Part shown: one piece after another, positions 1 to 7,845 of the stretch
How positions within the stretch are numbered: position 1 is the stretch's first letter
Layout: the number at the start of each line of letters is the position of its first letter
Assembly: GCA_947625245.1 (NCBI GenBank)
Contig: CANQNO010000015.1
Coordinates: 1-41,873 of the forward strand
Source of the DNA: an uncultured Clostridia bacterium
Lineage (GTDB): Bacteria; Bacillota; Clostridia; Christensenellales; Borkfalkiaceae
Direction: 5' to 3'
Length of the DNA stretch: 41,873 nucleotides
The notes under the pieces: model-generated
Seen by the model: the letters and a program-made list of their open reading frames with translations, nothing else
Database searches by the model: none
What the model was told of the DNA's origin: nothing
Program-made: the position numbers and the translations under genes

Positions 1-1068
1 TTATACAATAAAGATAAAACCAAATTCGTGCTTATACCCGAAGCTATTAAATCAGTTACATTGCCCGACAGCATAACTTCTATCGGCGACAATGCATTCG
101 AAGATTGCATAAGTCTTGAAAGTATTACGGTAACGGATAACAATACTGCATACGCAAGTCAGGACGGAATTTTATACAATAAAGATAAAACCAAATTCGT
201 GCTTATACCCGAAGCTATTAAATCAGTTACATTGCCCGACAGCATAACGGATATCGGCAATGCCTTTGCGTATTGCGCAAATCTTGAAAGCATTACGGTA
301 ACGGATAACAATATTGCATATGCAAGTCAGGACGGAATTTTATACAATAAAGATAAAACCGAATTCGTACTTATACCCAAAGCTATAAAAGGTGCCGTAA
401 CCATACCCGACGGCATAACTTCTATAGGCAGTAGGGCGTTCGAAAAACGCACAGGTCTTACAAACATTACTATACCTGACAGCATAACTTCTATCGGCGA
501 CAATGCATTCGAAGGTTGCATAAGTCTTGAAAGTATTACGGTAACGGATAACAATATTGCATATGCAAGTCAGGACGGAATTTTATACAATAAAGATAAA
601 ACCAAATTCGTGCTTATACCCAAAGCTATTAAAGGTTCTATAACCATACCCGACAGTGTAACTTCTATCGGACTCGGGGCGTTCTCTGGTTGCACAAGCC
701 TTACAAACGTAACCATAGGCAACAGCGTAACTTCTATTGGTAGTAGTGCGTTCAGTGGTTGCACAAATCTTGAAAGCGTAACCATACCCGACAGCGTAAC
801 TTCTATCGGAAATGATGCGTTCAGTGGTTGCACAAATCTTGAAAGCGTAACCATACCCGACAGTGTAATTTCTATCGGCGAATGTGCGTTCAAGGATTGC
901 ACAAGCCTTACAAGCGTTATCTTTAATAATCCCAATGGGTGGTATTGTACATGGTATCCTGATGCGACACATGGCACTGATATATCTAGTGAAAATTTGC
1001 AAAATCCCGAAACTGCAGCTACATATCTAAAAAACAGTGGTGATTATTTGAAACGTAAAAGAGCGTAA
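1..1068 (+). CDS. BspA-like leucine-rich repeat protein, 5' truncated by the window edge
   Basis: The reading frame is open from base 1, so the N-terminus, including any signal peptide, lies outside the window; an internal ATG at 28 is not the real start. The visible 355 residues are leucine-rich repeats of the BspA / LRR_5 type, with recurring IPDSVTSIGxxAFxxCTxLxxVTI units of about 23 residues. These alternate with a longer module containing DGILYNKDKTKFVLIP, which appears four times. Such proteins are usually surface or secreted and are implicated in adhesion, but nothing here proves a ligand. The C-terminus (GDYLKRKRA) has no LPXTG or other anchor motif. The repeats are also close to identical at DNA level (module starts near 1, 172, 340 and 583), which suggests recent duplication. 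The next gene begins 32 bases downstream on the same strand. Confidence 0.9.
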   Translation, partial: LYNKDKTKFVLIPEAIKSVTLPDSITSIGDNAFEDCISLESITVTDNNTAYASQDGILYNKDKTKFVLIPEAIKSVTLPDSITDIGNAFAYCANLESITVTDNNIAYASQDGILYNKDKTEFVLIPKAIKGAVTIPDGITSIGSRAFEKRTGLTNITIPDSITSIGDNAFEGCISLESITVTDNNIAYASQDGILYNKDKTKFVLIPKAIKGSITIPDSVTSIGLGAFSGCTSLTNVTIGNSVTSIGSSAFSGCTNLESVTIPDSVTSIGNDAFSGCTNLESVTIPDSVISIGECAFKDCTSLTSVIFNNPNGWYCTWYPDATHGTDISSENLQNPETAATYLKNSGDYLKRKRA

Positions 1069-1100
1069 ATTTATAAAAAATTAATTACAAGGAGAATTTT

Positions 1101-1820
1101 ATGAAATATTCTTTAAAAAATATAAAATCATACAATTTTATTGTATTTTGCGGATTGTTTTGTTGTGGAATCGCATTTTTAGTTAGCAGTATATTTATTC
1201 ATTGTGAATGGGAAAGAAACGTGTTTATAAGTATCGGAGCGGGCATAATTTCCTCTTCTTTAGTTTCATTTTTATTTGAGGTATATCAAAACAGATCAAG
1301 AGAAAACTTTTATACATATTTTTGGTGTTCTTATTCGCAGTGTAATTGGTACATTGTAAAAATTACATGCATTTTCAATTTAAACATTAATACGCCAATA
1401 TGTTTGAATTTTGTTTCAAAAGCCTTAGCATATTGTAAGTATTTTATAAGCGTTGCAGATAAAAGTTTTAATGAAGCGCTTACAAAGTTTTTAAACAAAA
1501 AGTTTTGTTTAAATAAAAATTTTATAAAACGTATTTATGATTTTTTCGACTCATACAAAAATTTAAAAAACTGCGTAAAATCAACTGATTTTGATACTAA
1601 TGAAAATAATGAAAATAATGAAAAATTAAAGAAATCTTTAATTGATTTTAAAGAAAAACTTGAAAAATTGAAAAATTATTTGCCGTTGAAATTAAATAAT
1701 TTTAACGCCGAAAATTTGCAGGATAGTGAAAAGTATATTGAAAGCTGGACAGAGTACAACAAAAACCTTAAACTTTTACTTAATAAAGACGACTTTAAAA
1801 CCATAGAAGAAGTCAAATAA
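1101..1820 (+). CDS. Hypothetical protein with two N-terminal membrane segments
   Basis: A 239-residue protein of unknown function. AAGGAG at about 1090-1095 is a good ribosome binding site for the ATG at 1101. Two hydrophobic helices are visible at about residues 13-33 and 40-60, separated by a short charged stretch (HCEWERN). The remainder is a Lys/Asn-rich, mostly helical region with heptad-like segments (KLKKSLIDFKEKLEKLKNYL), probably a cytoplasmic coiled coil. The gene is far more AT-rich than the rest of the window and uses AAA, AAT and TTT codons heavily, which is compatible with horizontal acquisition. It follows the repeat protein closely and may be cotranscribed with it. A strong terminator follows immediately. 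I recognise no family. Confidence 0.75.
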   Translation: MKYSLKNIKSYNFIVFCGLFCCGIAFLVSSIFIHCEWERNVFISIGAGIISSSLVSFLFEVYQNRSRENFYTYFWCSYSQCNWYIVKITCIFNLNINTPICLNFVSKALAYCKYFISVADKSFNEALTKFLNKKFCLNKNFIKRIYDFFDSYKNLKNCVKSTDFDTNENNENNEKLKKSLIDFKEKLEKLKNYLPLKLNNFNAENLQDSEKYIESWTEYNKNLKLLLNKDDFKTIEEVK

Positions 1821-1832
1821 CACAACTTTAAA

Positions 1833-1867
1833 CCGCCGCGGCGAATTTTTCGCCGCGGCGGTGTTTT
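1833..1867 (+). terminator. Intrinsic terminator after the two-TM protein gene
   Basis: A perfect 13-bp GC-rich stem (1833-1845 pairs with 1849-1861) with a TTT loop is followed by TGTTTT. It begins 12 bases after the stop codon. Confidence 0.85.
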
Positions 1868-2051
1868 CTAAATAATTACTACGCTCATTACGAGCGATGT
1901 CATTTCGAGGGATATGAGACCCGCGAAGCGGGCGATTGACCGAGAGAATCCCATGGTGGTATCCTCAAAGAAATTACGAAGAGCGCAAACAATTCTAAAA
2001 ATTACCGCCGCTTTTTCATCGGGGGGATTCTTCACTGCGTTCAGAATGACA
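1865..2051 (+). repeat. Interspersed repeat family A, copy 1
   Basis: The element starts with TTTCTAAATAATTAC, then carries the family core from TGTCATTTCGAGG (1899) to CAGAATGACA (2051). The core ends GTCATT and AATGAC are mutually inverted. An internal hairpin CCCGC-GAA-GCGGG and the inner pair AATCCC / GGGATT are present. No protein is encoded. The remaining gap, 2052-2158, holds a second partial 3' end of the same family (GGGGGATTCTTCACTGCG at about 2061) with an insertion; I see nothing else there. Confidence 0.8.
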
Positions 2052-2158
2052 AGTAGGAAAGGGGGATTCTTCACTGCGTTCTCGCCGTTGGCGAGAGCGT
2101 CGGGCTAAAGCCCTCGCGCAGAACGACAGAGGGAAGGGGCGCATATTCTAAAATAGCA

Positions 2159-2191
2159 AAAAATAGCAAGCACGGCTTGCTTGCTATTTTT
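2159..2191 (-). terminator. metK terminator formed by a family D hairpin
   Basis: A 14-bp perfect stem (2159-2172 with 2178-2191) and a CGGCT loop, bounded by A5 and T5 so that it can terminate on either strand. It starts 7 bases beyond the metK stop codon. The same hairpin, differing in a few bases, recurs at 7854, 8053 and 8254. Confidence 0.8.
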
Positions 2192-2197
2192 GTGAAA

Positions 2198-3325
2198 TTA
2201 TTTAATATACCTCTTCAAATCGTCGACTTTTGTAAGCCTTTCCCACGGCAAACCGGGTTTGCCGAAGTGCCCGTAAGCCGCCGTCTGCGAATAGATGGGC
2301 GCTTTCAGCCCCAAAGTCTCTATAATTGCCGCGGGGCGCAAATCGAATTCCTTTACCACAATGTCCGCAATCTCGTCGTCGCCGAGCTTCCCCGTGCCGA
2401 ACGTATCCACGAAAATAGACACGGGCTTTGCAACTCCTATGGCATAGGCAACCTGCAATTCCGCCTCGTCGGCGATTCCCGCCGCAACAAGGTTTTTGCA
2501 TATAAACCTCGCCATATACGCCGCCGAACGGTCCACTTTTGTGGGGTCCTTGCCCGAAAAGGCTCCGCCGCCGTGCGCGCATCTGCCGCCGTAAGTGTCC
2601 ACAACAATTTTTCTGCCCGTAAGCCCGCTGTCTCCTTCTGGACCGCCTATTTCAAATCTTCCCGTGGGGTTAATAAAATACTTTGCGTCTTTTATGAGAG
2701 AGTAAGGTATAACGCCTATTACGTGCTTTATTATGTCCTCTTTAAGCTGTTCCTGCGTAACTTTTGTGTTGTGTTGTGCGGAAACCACTACCGTATCTAC
2801 CCTGACGGGCTTTTTCCCGTCGTATTCTACCGTAACCTGCGTTTTCCCGTCGGGGCGGAGGTAGCCCAAAGTACCGTCCTTTCTCACATCGGCAAGCCTT
2901 TTTGCAAGCTTGTGCGAGAGGGAGATGGGCAGGGGCATCAGCTCTTCGGTTTCACGGCAGGCGTAGCCGAACATCATGCCCTGGTCGCCCGCGCCAACTT
3001 CGTTTTCCCTCGAAACGCCGAGGGCTATATCGGGGCTTTGCTCGTGAACGGCAACGTCTATCTTGCACTTGTCATACGCGAACGAGCCGTGCACATATCC
3101 TATTTCCTTTATAATTTTTCTCGCAATGCCCTCGTAATCGACGGCGGCGGAAGAGGAAACCTCTCCCATAATCAGCATCCTGTCATACGCCGCGCAGCAC
3201 TCCACGGCGCAGCGCGCTTCTTTGTCCTTTTGCAGCACGGCGTCTAAAATTCCGTCCGATATCCTGTCGCACAGTTTGTCGGGGTGACCTTCGGTCACGC
3301 TTTCGCTCGTAAAAAATTTTCTCAT
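2198..3325 (-). CDS. metK: S-adenosylmethionine synthetase
   Basis: Makes S-adenosylmethionine from ATP and methionine in the cytoplasm, releasing phosphate and diphosphate. The 375-residue length is near the usual 380-400. Family signatures are clear: [19 protein letters not shown] at the N-terminus (catalytic His and Asp), [12 protein letters not shown] at about 115-126, and [19 protein letters not shown] at about 250-268, the phosphate-binding loop. The start is supported by an upstream GGAGG (read on the minus strand, just before ATG at 3325) and by the conserved N-terminus. A SAM-responsive leader and a consensus promoter lie upstream, so feedback control by its product is expected. The gene is monocistronic, ending at a family D hairpin. 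Confidence 0.98.
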   Translation of the reverse strand: MRKFFTSESVTEGHPDKLCDRISDGILDAVLQKDKEARCAVECCAAYDRMLIMGEVSSSAAVDYEGIARKIIKEIGYVHGSFAYDKCKIDVAVHEQSPDIALGVSRENEVGAGDQGMMFGYACRETEELMPLPISLSHKLAKRLADVRKDGTLGYLRPDGKTQVTVEYDGKKPVRVDTVVVSAQHNTKVTQEQLKEDIIKHVIGVIPYSLIKDAKYFINPTGRFEIGGPEGDSGLTGRKIVVDTYGGRCAHGGGAFSGKDPTKVDRSAAYMARFICKNLVAAGIADEAELQVAYAIGVAKPVSIFVDTFGTGKLGDDEIADIVVKEFDLRPAAIIETLGLKAPIYSQTAAYGHFGKPGLPWERLTKVDDLKRYIK

Positions 3326-3356
3326 AAATTCCTCCGTGAATTTTCGGGAAAAGGCT

Positions 3357-3482
3357 AAAAAAAAACTCCCCGAAAGGGGAGCGGTTTTTATATTTTCCCC
3401 ATCGTTTCGGCATTAGCACCTTGCAAAAAGCAGGTTGCTGTGTGGTCGTCGAGCCGTTCTCTCGCACACTCTTTATAGGTTT
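3357..3482 (-). ncRNA. SAM riboswitch (S-box type) with intrinsic terminator, metK leader
   Basis: Read on the minus strand, the leader contains GAGAGAACGGCTCGACGA, then CAGCAACC, then a TGC-TTTT-GCA stem leading into AAGGTGCTAATGCC. This matches the order of conserved elements of SAM-I aptamers (GA-rich strand, GGC..GA, GCAACC, AGGTGC-AA-CC). The aptamer spans about 3398-3482. It is followed by a terminator stem CTCCCC-GAAA-GGGGAG (3366-3381) and nine U residues (3365-3357). With SAM bound the terminator should form, lowering metK expression. The match is by eye; the P1 pairing is less certain than the core. Confidence 0.87.
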
Positions 3483-3488
3483 GTATGT

Positions 3489-3517
3489 ATTGTAACAGAT
3501 ACTTTCTGGCTTGTCAA
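3489..3517 (-). promoter_or_regulatory. metK promoter
   Basis: On the minus strand TTGACA (3517-3512), a 17-base spacer and TACAAT (3494-3489) sit just upstream of the riboswitch. Confidence 0.85.
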
Positions 3518-3538
3518 TTAAAACCGCCCCGTATTGTC

Positions 3539-3567
3539 TTGATTTTTCCGATTATTTATTTTATAAT
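3539..3567 (+). promoter_or_regulatory. Promoter of the radical SAM gene, predicting a leaderless mRNA
   Basis: TTGATT (3539-3544), 17-base spacer, TATAAT (3562-3567). Six bases separate the -10 box from the ATG at 3574, so transcription should begin at or next to the start codon. No Shine-Dalgarno sequence is present. Confidence 0.75.
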
Positions 3568-3573
3568 GTTGTT

Positions 3574-4422
3574 ATGAAATGTTTCGGTTGCCCCGTAAAG
3601 TGCGGGGCGGACAGAGAAATATACGCGGGGTTGTGCGGGGTTAAGGGACTTAAAATAGCAAAGTATTATCTTCACCCGTACGAGGAGCCCTGTATATCCT
3701 ATAAAAACGGCAGCGGCTGTATATTTTTTTGCGGCTGTTCTTTAAAGTGCGTGTTCTGCCAAAACTTCGAACTCTCGCGCAATTCCCGCGGGAAAGAGAT
3801 TTCGGTACAAGAGCTCGCCGATATTTTCAAAGAGCTGGAGGACATGGGTGCGGACAACATAAATCTGGTTACGCCAACCCATTATTTGAGGGATATTATC
3901 AGGGCGCTTGAAATTTACCGCCCAAAAATTCCCATTGTCTACAACACCCACGGCTACGAAAATATAGAGGATTTAAAGCTTGCAGACGAATTTACCGATA
4001 TATGGCTCACCGACCTTAAATTCATCGACCCGATGCTTGCAAAACGCTACACTGCCCGTGCGGATTACCCCGGCTACGCCCTGCCCGCGGTAAAGTTTAT
4101 GTCGCAAAAGCCGCTTAAAATGCAGGACGGCAAAATGCTTTCGGGCTGTATAGTGCGGCATCTTTTGTTGCCTTTGGCGGCGTACGACGGCGTGAACGTC
4201 GTAAAATTTATGTCGGGGCTGAATAAAGACGTATATTTTTCGCTCATGAGCCAATATATTCCCTGCGGCGTAGTCGCAAGGTACAACGAGCTGAAACGCC
4301 GCATAACCAAACGGGAATACAACACCGTGCTTGCCGCGGTGGAAAGGTACGGGTTAAAAAACGTTTTCGTGCAGGATTTTTCCAGCGCGAAAGAGGAGTT
4401 TATCCCTAAGTGGGATTATTAA
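3574..4422 (+). CDS. Radical SAM protein related to pyruvate-formate-lyase activating enzymes (PflX/COG1313-like)
   Basis: A 282-residue radical SAM enzyme. The [4Fe-4S] motif CSLKCVFC (CxxxCxxC) sits at about residues 55-62 within FFCGCSLKCVFCQNFELS, the hallmark of the PflX subgroup. Extra cysteines at the N-terminus (MKCFGCPVKCGADR, plus LCGVKG) may bind a further metal centre. The biochemical role of this subgroup is not established. I choose the ATG at 3574: the upstream TTG at 3511 lies inside the divergent metK promoter, and the protein aligns with the family from MKCFGCPV. The start has no ribosome binding site but a TATAAT box six bases before it. It is divergent from metK, whose product is the cofactor, and is followed after 12 bases by the ABC-F gene. 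Confidence 0.88.
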   Translation: MKCFGCPVKCGADREIYAGLCGVKGLKIAKYYLHPYEEPCISYKNGSGCIFFCGCSLKCVFCQNFELSRNSRGKEISVQELADIFKELEDMGADNINLVTPTHYLRDIIRALEIYRPKIPIVYNTHGYENIEDLKLADEFTDIWLTDLKFIDPMLAKRYTARADYPGYALPAVKFMSQKPLKMQDGKMLSGCIVRHLLLPLAAYDGVNVVKFMSGLNKDVYFSLMSQYIPCGVVARYNELKRRITKREYNTVLAAVERYGLKNVFVQDFSSAKEEFIPKWDY

Positions 4423-4434
4423 AATGCGATACAT

Positions 4435-6327
4435 ATGTTAATTTCATTTGAAAACGTTTCCTTCGGGTACGGCGACAATTCAATATTTTCCTCCGTAACT
4501 TTTTCGGTGAACGAGGGGGACAGGGCGGGGCTTATCGGCGCGAACGGCGAGGGCAAAACCACCCTTGTAAAACTTGCCGTGGGCGAACTTTCCCCCGACT
4601 CGGGCAAAATTACCCTTAAAAACGGTATGCGCATAGGCTATCTCGCGCAGAACGGCGGATATTCTTCGGGCAACACCGTGTACGCCGAAATGCGCGACGC
4701 GTTAAAAGAGGACTTTTCGGCGGTAGAAAGGCTGTCTGCGCTGTCGCTAAAGCTCTCCGAAACGTCCGAAAGCAGCCATGAATACGCCGTGCTGTCGGCA
4801 AAAATCGAGAGCCTTAACAAATTTATTTCCTCGCGCGACAGCTTTAACGCCGACATTGCCGTTAAAACCGTGCTCAACGGCATGGGTTTCAAAGATATGT
4901 ACGGGCAGATAGTGGACAATATGTCGGGCGGCGAAAAGACGCGCTTAAAGCTTGCCCGCCTGCTTTTGGAAAAGCCCGACCTTCTCATTTTAGACGAACC
5001 CACAAACCACCTCGACCTGCCCACGCTTTTCTGGCTCGAGGACTATTTGCAAACTTACCGCGGCGCGCTTATAGTCGTCTCGCACGACAGGTATTTTTTG
5101 GACAGGATTTGCGGCAGAATTTTAGAACTTGAAAACGGAAAACTCAACACGTTCCCGGGAAATTACTCCAAATATAAAATTTTAAAGGCGGAAAAAGTCG
5201 CCCGTATCGTAAAGGAATACGGGGAGTGGGAAGAAGAAAGGGCAAAACTTTCCGACTATATCGCAAAGAACATAGTCCGCGCCACAACGGCAAAATCGGC
5301 GCAGAGCAGGGTAAAACAGCTTGAAAAACTTCTTACGGAAAACGCGGCGGAAAAGCCCTGCCTTCCTCCGTCACCGCCTTTATTCGGCTTTGCTTTTTCG
5401 CAAAAGTCATACGAGAACGTGCTTACTATAAAAAATCTCAACCTCGAAGCGGGCGGCAAACAGCTTATAACGGGCGGCAATCTCAAAATCACCCGCGGCG
5501 ACAAGGTTGCCGTAGTAGGCGATAACGGCACGGGCAAGACCACGCTTTTAAAGGCGGTTATGGGCGGGAATCCCGCCATTGAGATCGGGCGGTCTGTCAA
5601 AATTGCCATTTTCGATCAGGAAGGGCTGAATTTAAACCCCGAAAACACTGTGATCGATGAACTTTGGGAGCGGCACGTCAACTTTTCGCAGACCGAAACC
5701 CGCGCCCTGCTCGCCCGTTCCGGGCTGTATGCCGCGGACATACAAAAAAAGGTAAAAAACCTTTCGGGCGGTGAGCGGGCAAAACTCGCGCTCGCCATAC
5801 TTCAGGCGGAAAACGCCAACTTTCTCTTGCTCGACGAGCCTACAAACCACCTCGATTTACCCGCGCGCGAAAGCCTCGAAAACGCGCTTAAAGAGTTCTG
5901 CGGCACTCTCCTGTTCGTCTCTCACGACAGATATTTCATATCGGCAATAGCCGGTAAAATAGTTGAGTTAGAGGGCGGAAAACTCAACACGTTTGCGGGA
6001 AATTACCTTGAATACACCCAAAGCAAGGCGGAAGCGCGCCCCGCGGAAAAGCCTTTGGGCGGGCGCGACGAAGCCGCTGAACATGCGAAAAAGAGCGGCT
6101 ACCGTTCCAAAAAAGAGAGAGCCGAAACGGAGCGGAAAAAGGAGAGAATACGCGACATAGAAAGCGAAATAGCCGAACTCGAAAGCGAAGAGGCGGAGTT
6201 AAACTCCAGGCTTTCCGATCCCGCGGTTTTGACCGATTACATGCAAGTGCGTGAGCTGTCGGGTAAACTTTCCCAAATAAAAAACAGGCTTGAAGCTCTT
6301 TACGCCGAATATGCAGATATGATATAA
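4435..6327 (+). CDS. ABC-F family ATP-binding protein
   Basis: A 630-residue protein with two ABC ATPase domains and no membrane segments, typical of ABC-F factors that act on the ribosome (translation factors or antibiotic-target protection) rather than in transport. Domain 1: Walker A GANGEGKTT (35-43), signature MSGGEKTR, Walker B LLILDEPTNHLD. Domain 2: GDNGTGKTT, LSGGERAK, LLLDEPTNHLD. Between them lies the basic linker (about 250-300) that in this family reaches the tRNA. A charged coiled-coil C-terminal extension (from about residue 550) resembles that of Uup-type members. The start ATG at 4435 follows the radical SAM gene by 12 bases; no strong ribosome binding site is visible. The specific subfamily cannot be assigned by eye. 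Confidence 0.93.
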   Translation: MLISFENVSFGYGDNSIFSSVTFSVNEGDRAGLIGANGEGKTTLVKLAVGELSPDSGKITLKNGMRIGYLAQNGGYSSGNTVYAEMRDALKEDFSAVERLSALSLKLSETSESSHEYAVLSAKIESLNKFISSRDSFNADIAVKTVLNGMGFKDMYGQIVDNMSGGEKTRLKLARLLLEKPDLLILDEPTNHLDLPTLFWLEDYLQTYRGALIVVSHDRYFLDRICGRILELENGKLNTFPGNYSKYKILKAEKVARIVKEYGEWEEERAKLSDYIAKNIVRATTAKSAQSRVKQLEKLLTENAAEKPCLPPSPPLFGFAFSQKSYENVLTIKNLNLEAGGKQLITGGNLKITRGDKVAVVGDNGTGKTTLLKAVMGGNPAIEIGRSVKIAIFDQEGLNLNPENTVIDELWERHVNFSQTETRALLARSGLYAADIQKKVKNLSGGERAKLALAILQAENANFLLLDEPTNHLDLPARESLENALKEFCGTLLFVSHDRYFISAIAGKIVELEGGKLNTFAGNYLEYTQSKAEARPAEKPLGGRDEAAEHAKKSGYRSKKERAETERKKERIRDIESEIAELESEEAELNSRLSDPAVLTDYMQVRELSGKLSQIKNRLEALYAEYADMI

Positions 6328-6346
6328 TCGTCGAAAGGTGAGTTTT

Positions 6347-7351
6347 ATGGAAGAAGATAAAAAAATACGCCATACGATTTCCGCTGAAGAGACGTTTACG
6401 CTTGCAAAGGACGTATTCGATTTGCGTACGCTCATCAAAAACATTTATTCCAACCGCGCCGTCATCTCCCGCAGGATAAATCTCGTCACTTTCTGCGTCA
6501 GTTCGCTGTTTACATTGCTTTATTTGGCATATGTGCTTTACGCAAGCTTTTTCGGCAAACTGTCGCTCGGCACCGAAATAACTTTGTACGTCCTTGCAGG
6601 GGTGTACGCCGTAATCGCCGCCGTGCTTCTCGCTTTAACTTTAATAAGCTTTAAGGCGCAGGCTAAAAACATAAAAAAATTCAATATTGCGCTTAAAATC
6701 ATACGGCTTACGGCAAGACTTCTTTCCATATCCATCTCCATTGCCGCAATAGCTCTGTCAAAGGCGGAGGGTCCGTCGCTGAACATCGCGCTCGAAATAG
6801 TCGTGATAATAATTTCGGTGATAACGCTTATCGCGCAGCTCATGCCGCTGTTTTTCGGCGGCGCGGCAAAATTCGTGCGCTGGCTTCTCTCGCCCGTCAA
6901 AATCAAAATGCGCTTTTCGGCGGTGGCGGTGGAGTGGTTCAACCTTGCCGTCACGGGCAAACCCCTTAAAGGTTCCGAAAGAAAAGTCAGCAAAAAGCAT
7001 TACGAAGCGATCGGCGGGTTGATAGACGGGGTGCTTAACCCCGCATTGGGCGATAAGTACATAAACTCCATAAAGCCCGCACAGCTTATTGCGCTTGACG
7101 AACATTGCCCCGAAACCTCCCGCCCCGTCCTCGAAGGCACTTTAAAGAGTATCTTCGCCTATGCGGCGGAGTGCGGATATGTCGTTTTCGACCCCTGCCG
7201 CGACTTGAATTTTACGGGTTCCGTCGAGGAAGAGAAGAAAAAAACTTTTAAGGACAGGATAGTGGGCGTGGGCACCAAATTGGGCAAAAAAGTGTTGGAT
7301 AAGTATATAGCGGCGTCATCCACCGACGACGCTACCGAAAACGGCGTATAA
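6347..7351 (+). CDS. Hypothetical membrane protein, four predicted transmembrane segments
   Basis: 334 residues, family not recognised. AAAGGTGA (6334-6341) precedes the ATG at 6347; the in-frame GTG at 6338 lies inside that site and is rejected. Four hydrophobic segments lie at about 45-67, 76-100, 112-133 and 142-170, followed by a hydrophilic cytoplasmic C-terminal half of about 160 residues. That half has the conserved-looking stretches KKHYEAIGGLIDGVLNPALG and ECGYVVFDPCRDL, and ends with a Lys-rich tail. A TATAAT at 6323-6328 with TTTACG at 6299-6304 could form a local promoter inside the end of the ABC-F gene. Its stop codon (7349-7351) lies inside the structured repeat B, so the last residues were supplied by the repeat or the repeat invaded the 3' end. 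Confidence 0.8.
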   Translation: MEEDKKIRHTISAEETFTLAKDVFDLRTLIKNIYSNRAVISRRINLVTFCVSSLFTLLYLAYVLYASFFGKLSLGTEITLYVLAGVYAVIAAVLLALTLISFKAQAKNIKKFNIALKIIRLTARLLSISISIAAIALSKAEGPSLNIALEIVVIIISVITLIAQLMPLFFGGAAKFVRWLLSPVKIKMRFSAVAVEWFNLAVTGKPLKGSERKVSKKHYEAIGGLIDGVLNPALGDKYINSIKPAQLIALDEHCPETSRPVLEGTLKSIFAYAAECGYVVFDPCRDLNFTGSVEEEKKKTFKDRIVGVGTKLGKKVLDKYIAASSTDDATENGV

Positions 7352-7460
7352 GCGTCGTTCTGCTGTGTCGGGCTTACGCACTCCTCGGTCACGTACTAAT
7401 TTGTACGCTCCCTTCGTCGTTTACGCGCCCTCCTTGCATAACTCGCTTCTCCGCCGTTTT
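7338..7460 (+). repeat. Structured repeat family B, copy 1
   Basis: About 123 nt with a long closing stem: AAAACGGCG (7338-7346) pairs with CGCCGTTTT (7452-7460), and AAGCG (7350-7354) with CGCTT (7444-7448). An inner stem is GGGC (7370-7373) with GCCC (7427-7430), and the apical hairpin is CGTAC / GTACG around 7392-7407. Compared with copies 2 and 3, three of these stems differ by paired substitutions that keep base pairing. It overlaps the stop codon of the preceding gene. Copies 2 and 3 are at 27424 and 30928, all in the same orientation. Confidence 0.85.
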
Positions 7461-7492
7461 CCACTTCGTAATTACAATATAAAAAATTTTCT

Positions 7493-7530
7493 GCGCCCGC
7501 GCGAGTTTCTCCCGCGCGGGCGCAATTTTT
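7493..7530 (+). terminator. GC-rich terminator-like hairpin
   Basis: An 11-bp perfect stem (7493-7503 with 7513-7523) is followed by AATTTTT. It probably ends the transcript of the four-TM protein gene. The same GCGCCCGCGCG stem recurs at 29778 and 31076, each time directly before a family A repeat. Confidence 0.65.
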
Positions 7531-7824
7531 AAATAATTACATAGCAATTTACGAGCTTGTCATTTCGAGGGATATGAGACCCGCGAAGCGGGCGATTGAC
7601 CGAGATTTCTCAAAAGGCGTAAGGGCAACGCCTTTTTCGGGCACCGCTCGCGCTTGCATATGCGCTCGCTCATCTCGCGCGGCAAAACAGCGCACTGTGC
7701 TGTTTTGAGAAATCCGCGCTCGTCCCACGGTGGTCTGCTCAGAGCAATTACGAAGAGCAAACACACTTCTAAAAATTTCCACCGCTCAACTTCGGGGGGA
7801 TTCTTCACTTCGTTCAGAATGACA
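7526..7824 (+). repeat. Interspersed repeat family A, copy 2 (long form)
   Basis: The core runs from TGTCATTTCGAGG (7558) to CAGAATGACA (7824), with the usual CCCGC-GAA-GCGGG hairpin. It carries a 107-bp internal segment (family C) after the GACCGAGA motif that is missing from copies 1, 3 and 4 but present in copy 5. Confidence 0.8.
7606..7712 (+). repeat. Internal segment C of repeat A, copy 1
   Basis: Bounded by inverted ends TTTCTCAAAA (7606-7615) and TTTTGAGAAA (7703-7712). Inside are the hairpins AAGGCGT/ACGCCTT and ACAGCGCACTGTGCTGT. The nearly identical partner is at 29885-29990, in the same position within family A. There is no coding capacity for a transposase. Confidence 0.75.
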
Positions 7825-7845
7825 GGAAGAGAGGGCGAGTAGCCC

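Noticed and set aside
2177-3247. Long open frames antisense to metK, and similar long antisense frames opposite glyS, secA, ligA and other genes
   Set aside because: They mirror strongly conserved genes, lack ribosome binding sites and have low-complexity Arg/Ala/Phe-rich translations typical of shadow frames.
3511-3573. TTG start extending the radical SAM protein by 21 residues
   Set aside because: It would place coding sequence over both divergent promoters, and the added peptide is not part of the family's N-terminus.
7606-7712. Segment C as an insertion sequence
   Set aside because: Only about 107 bp, no transposase, and both copies sit at the same point of the same host repeat.
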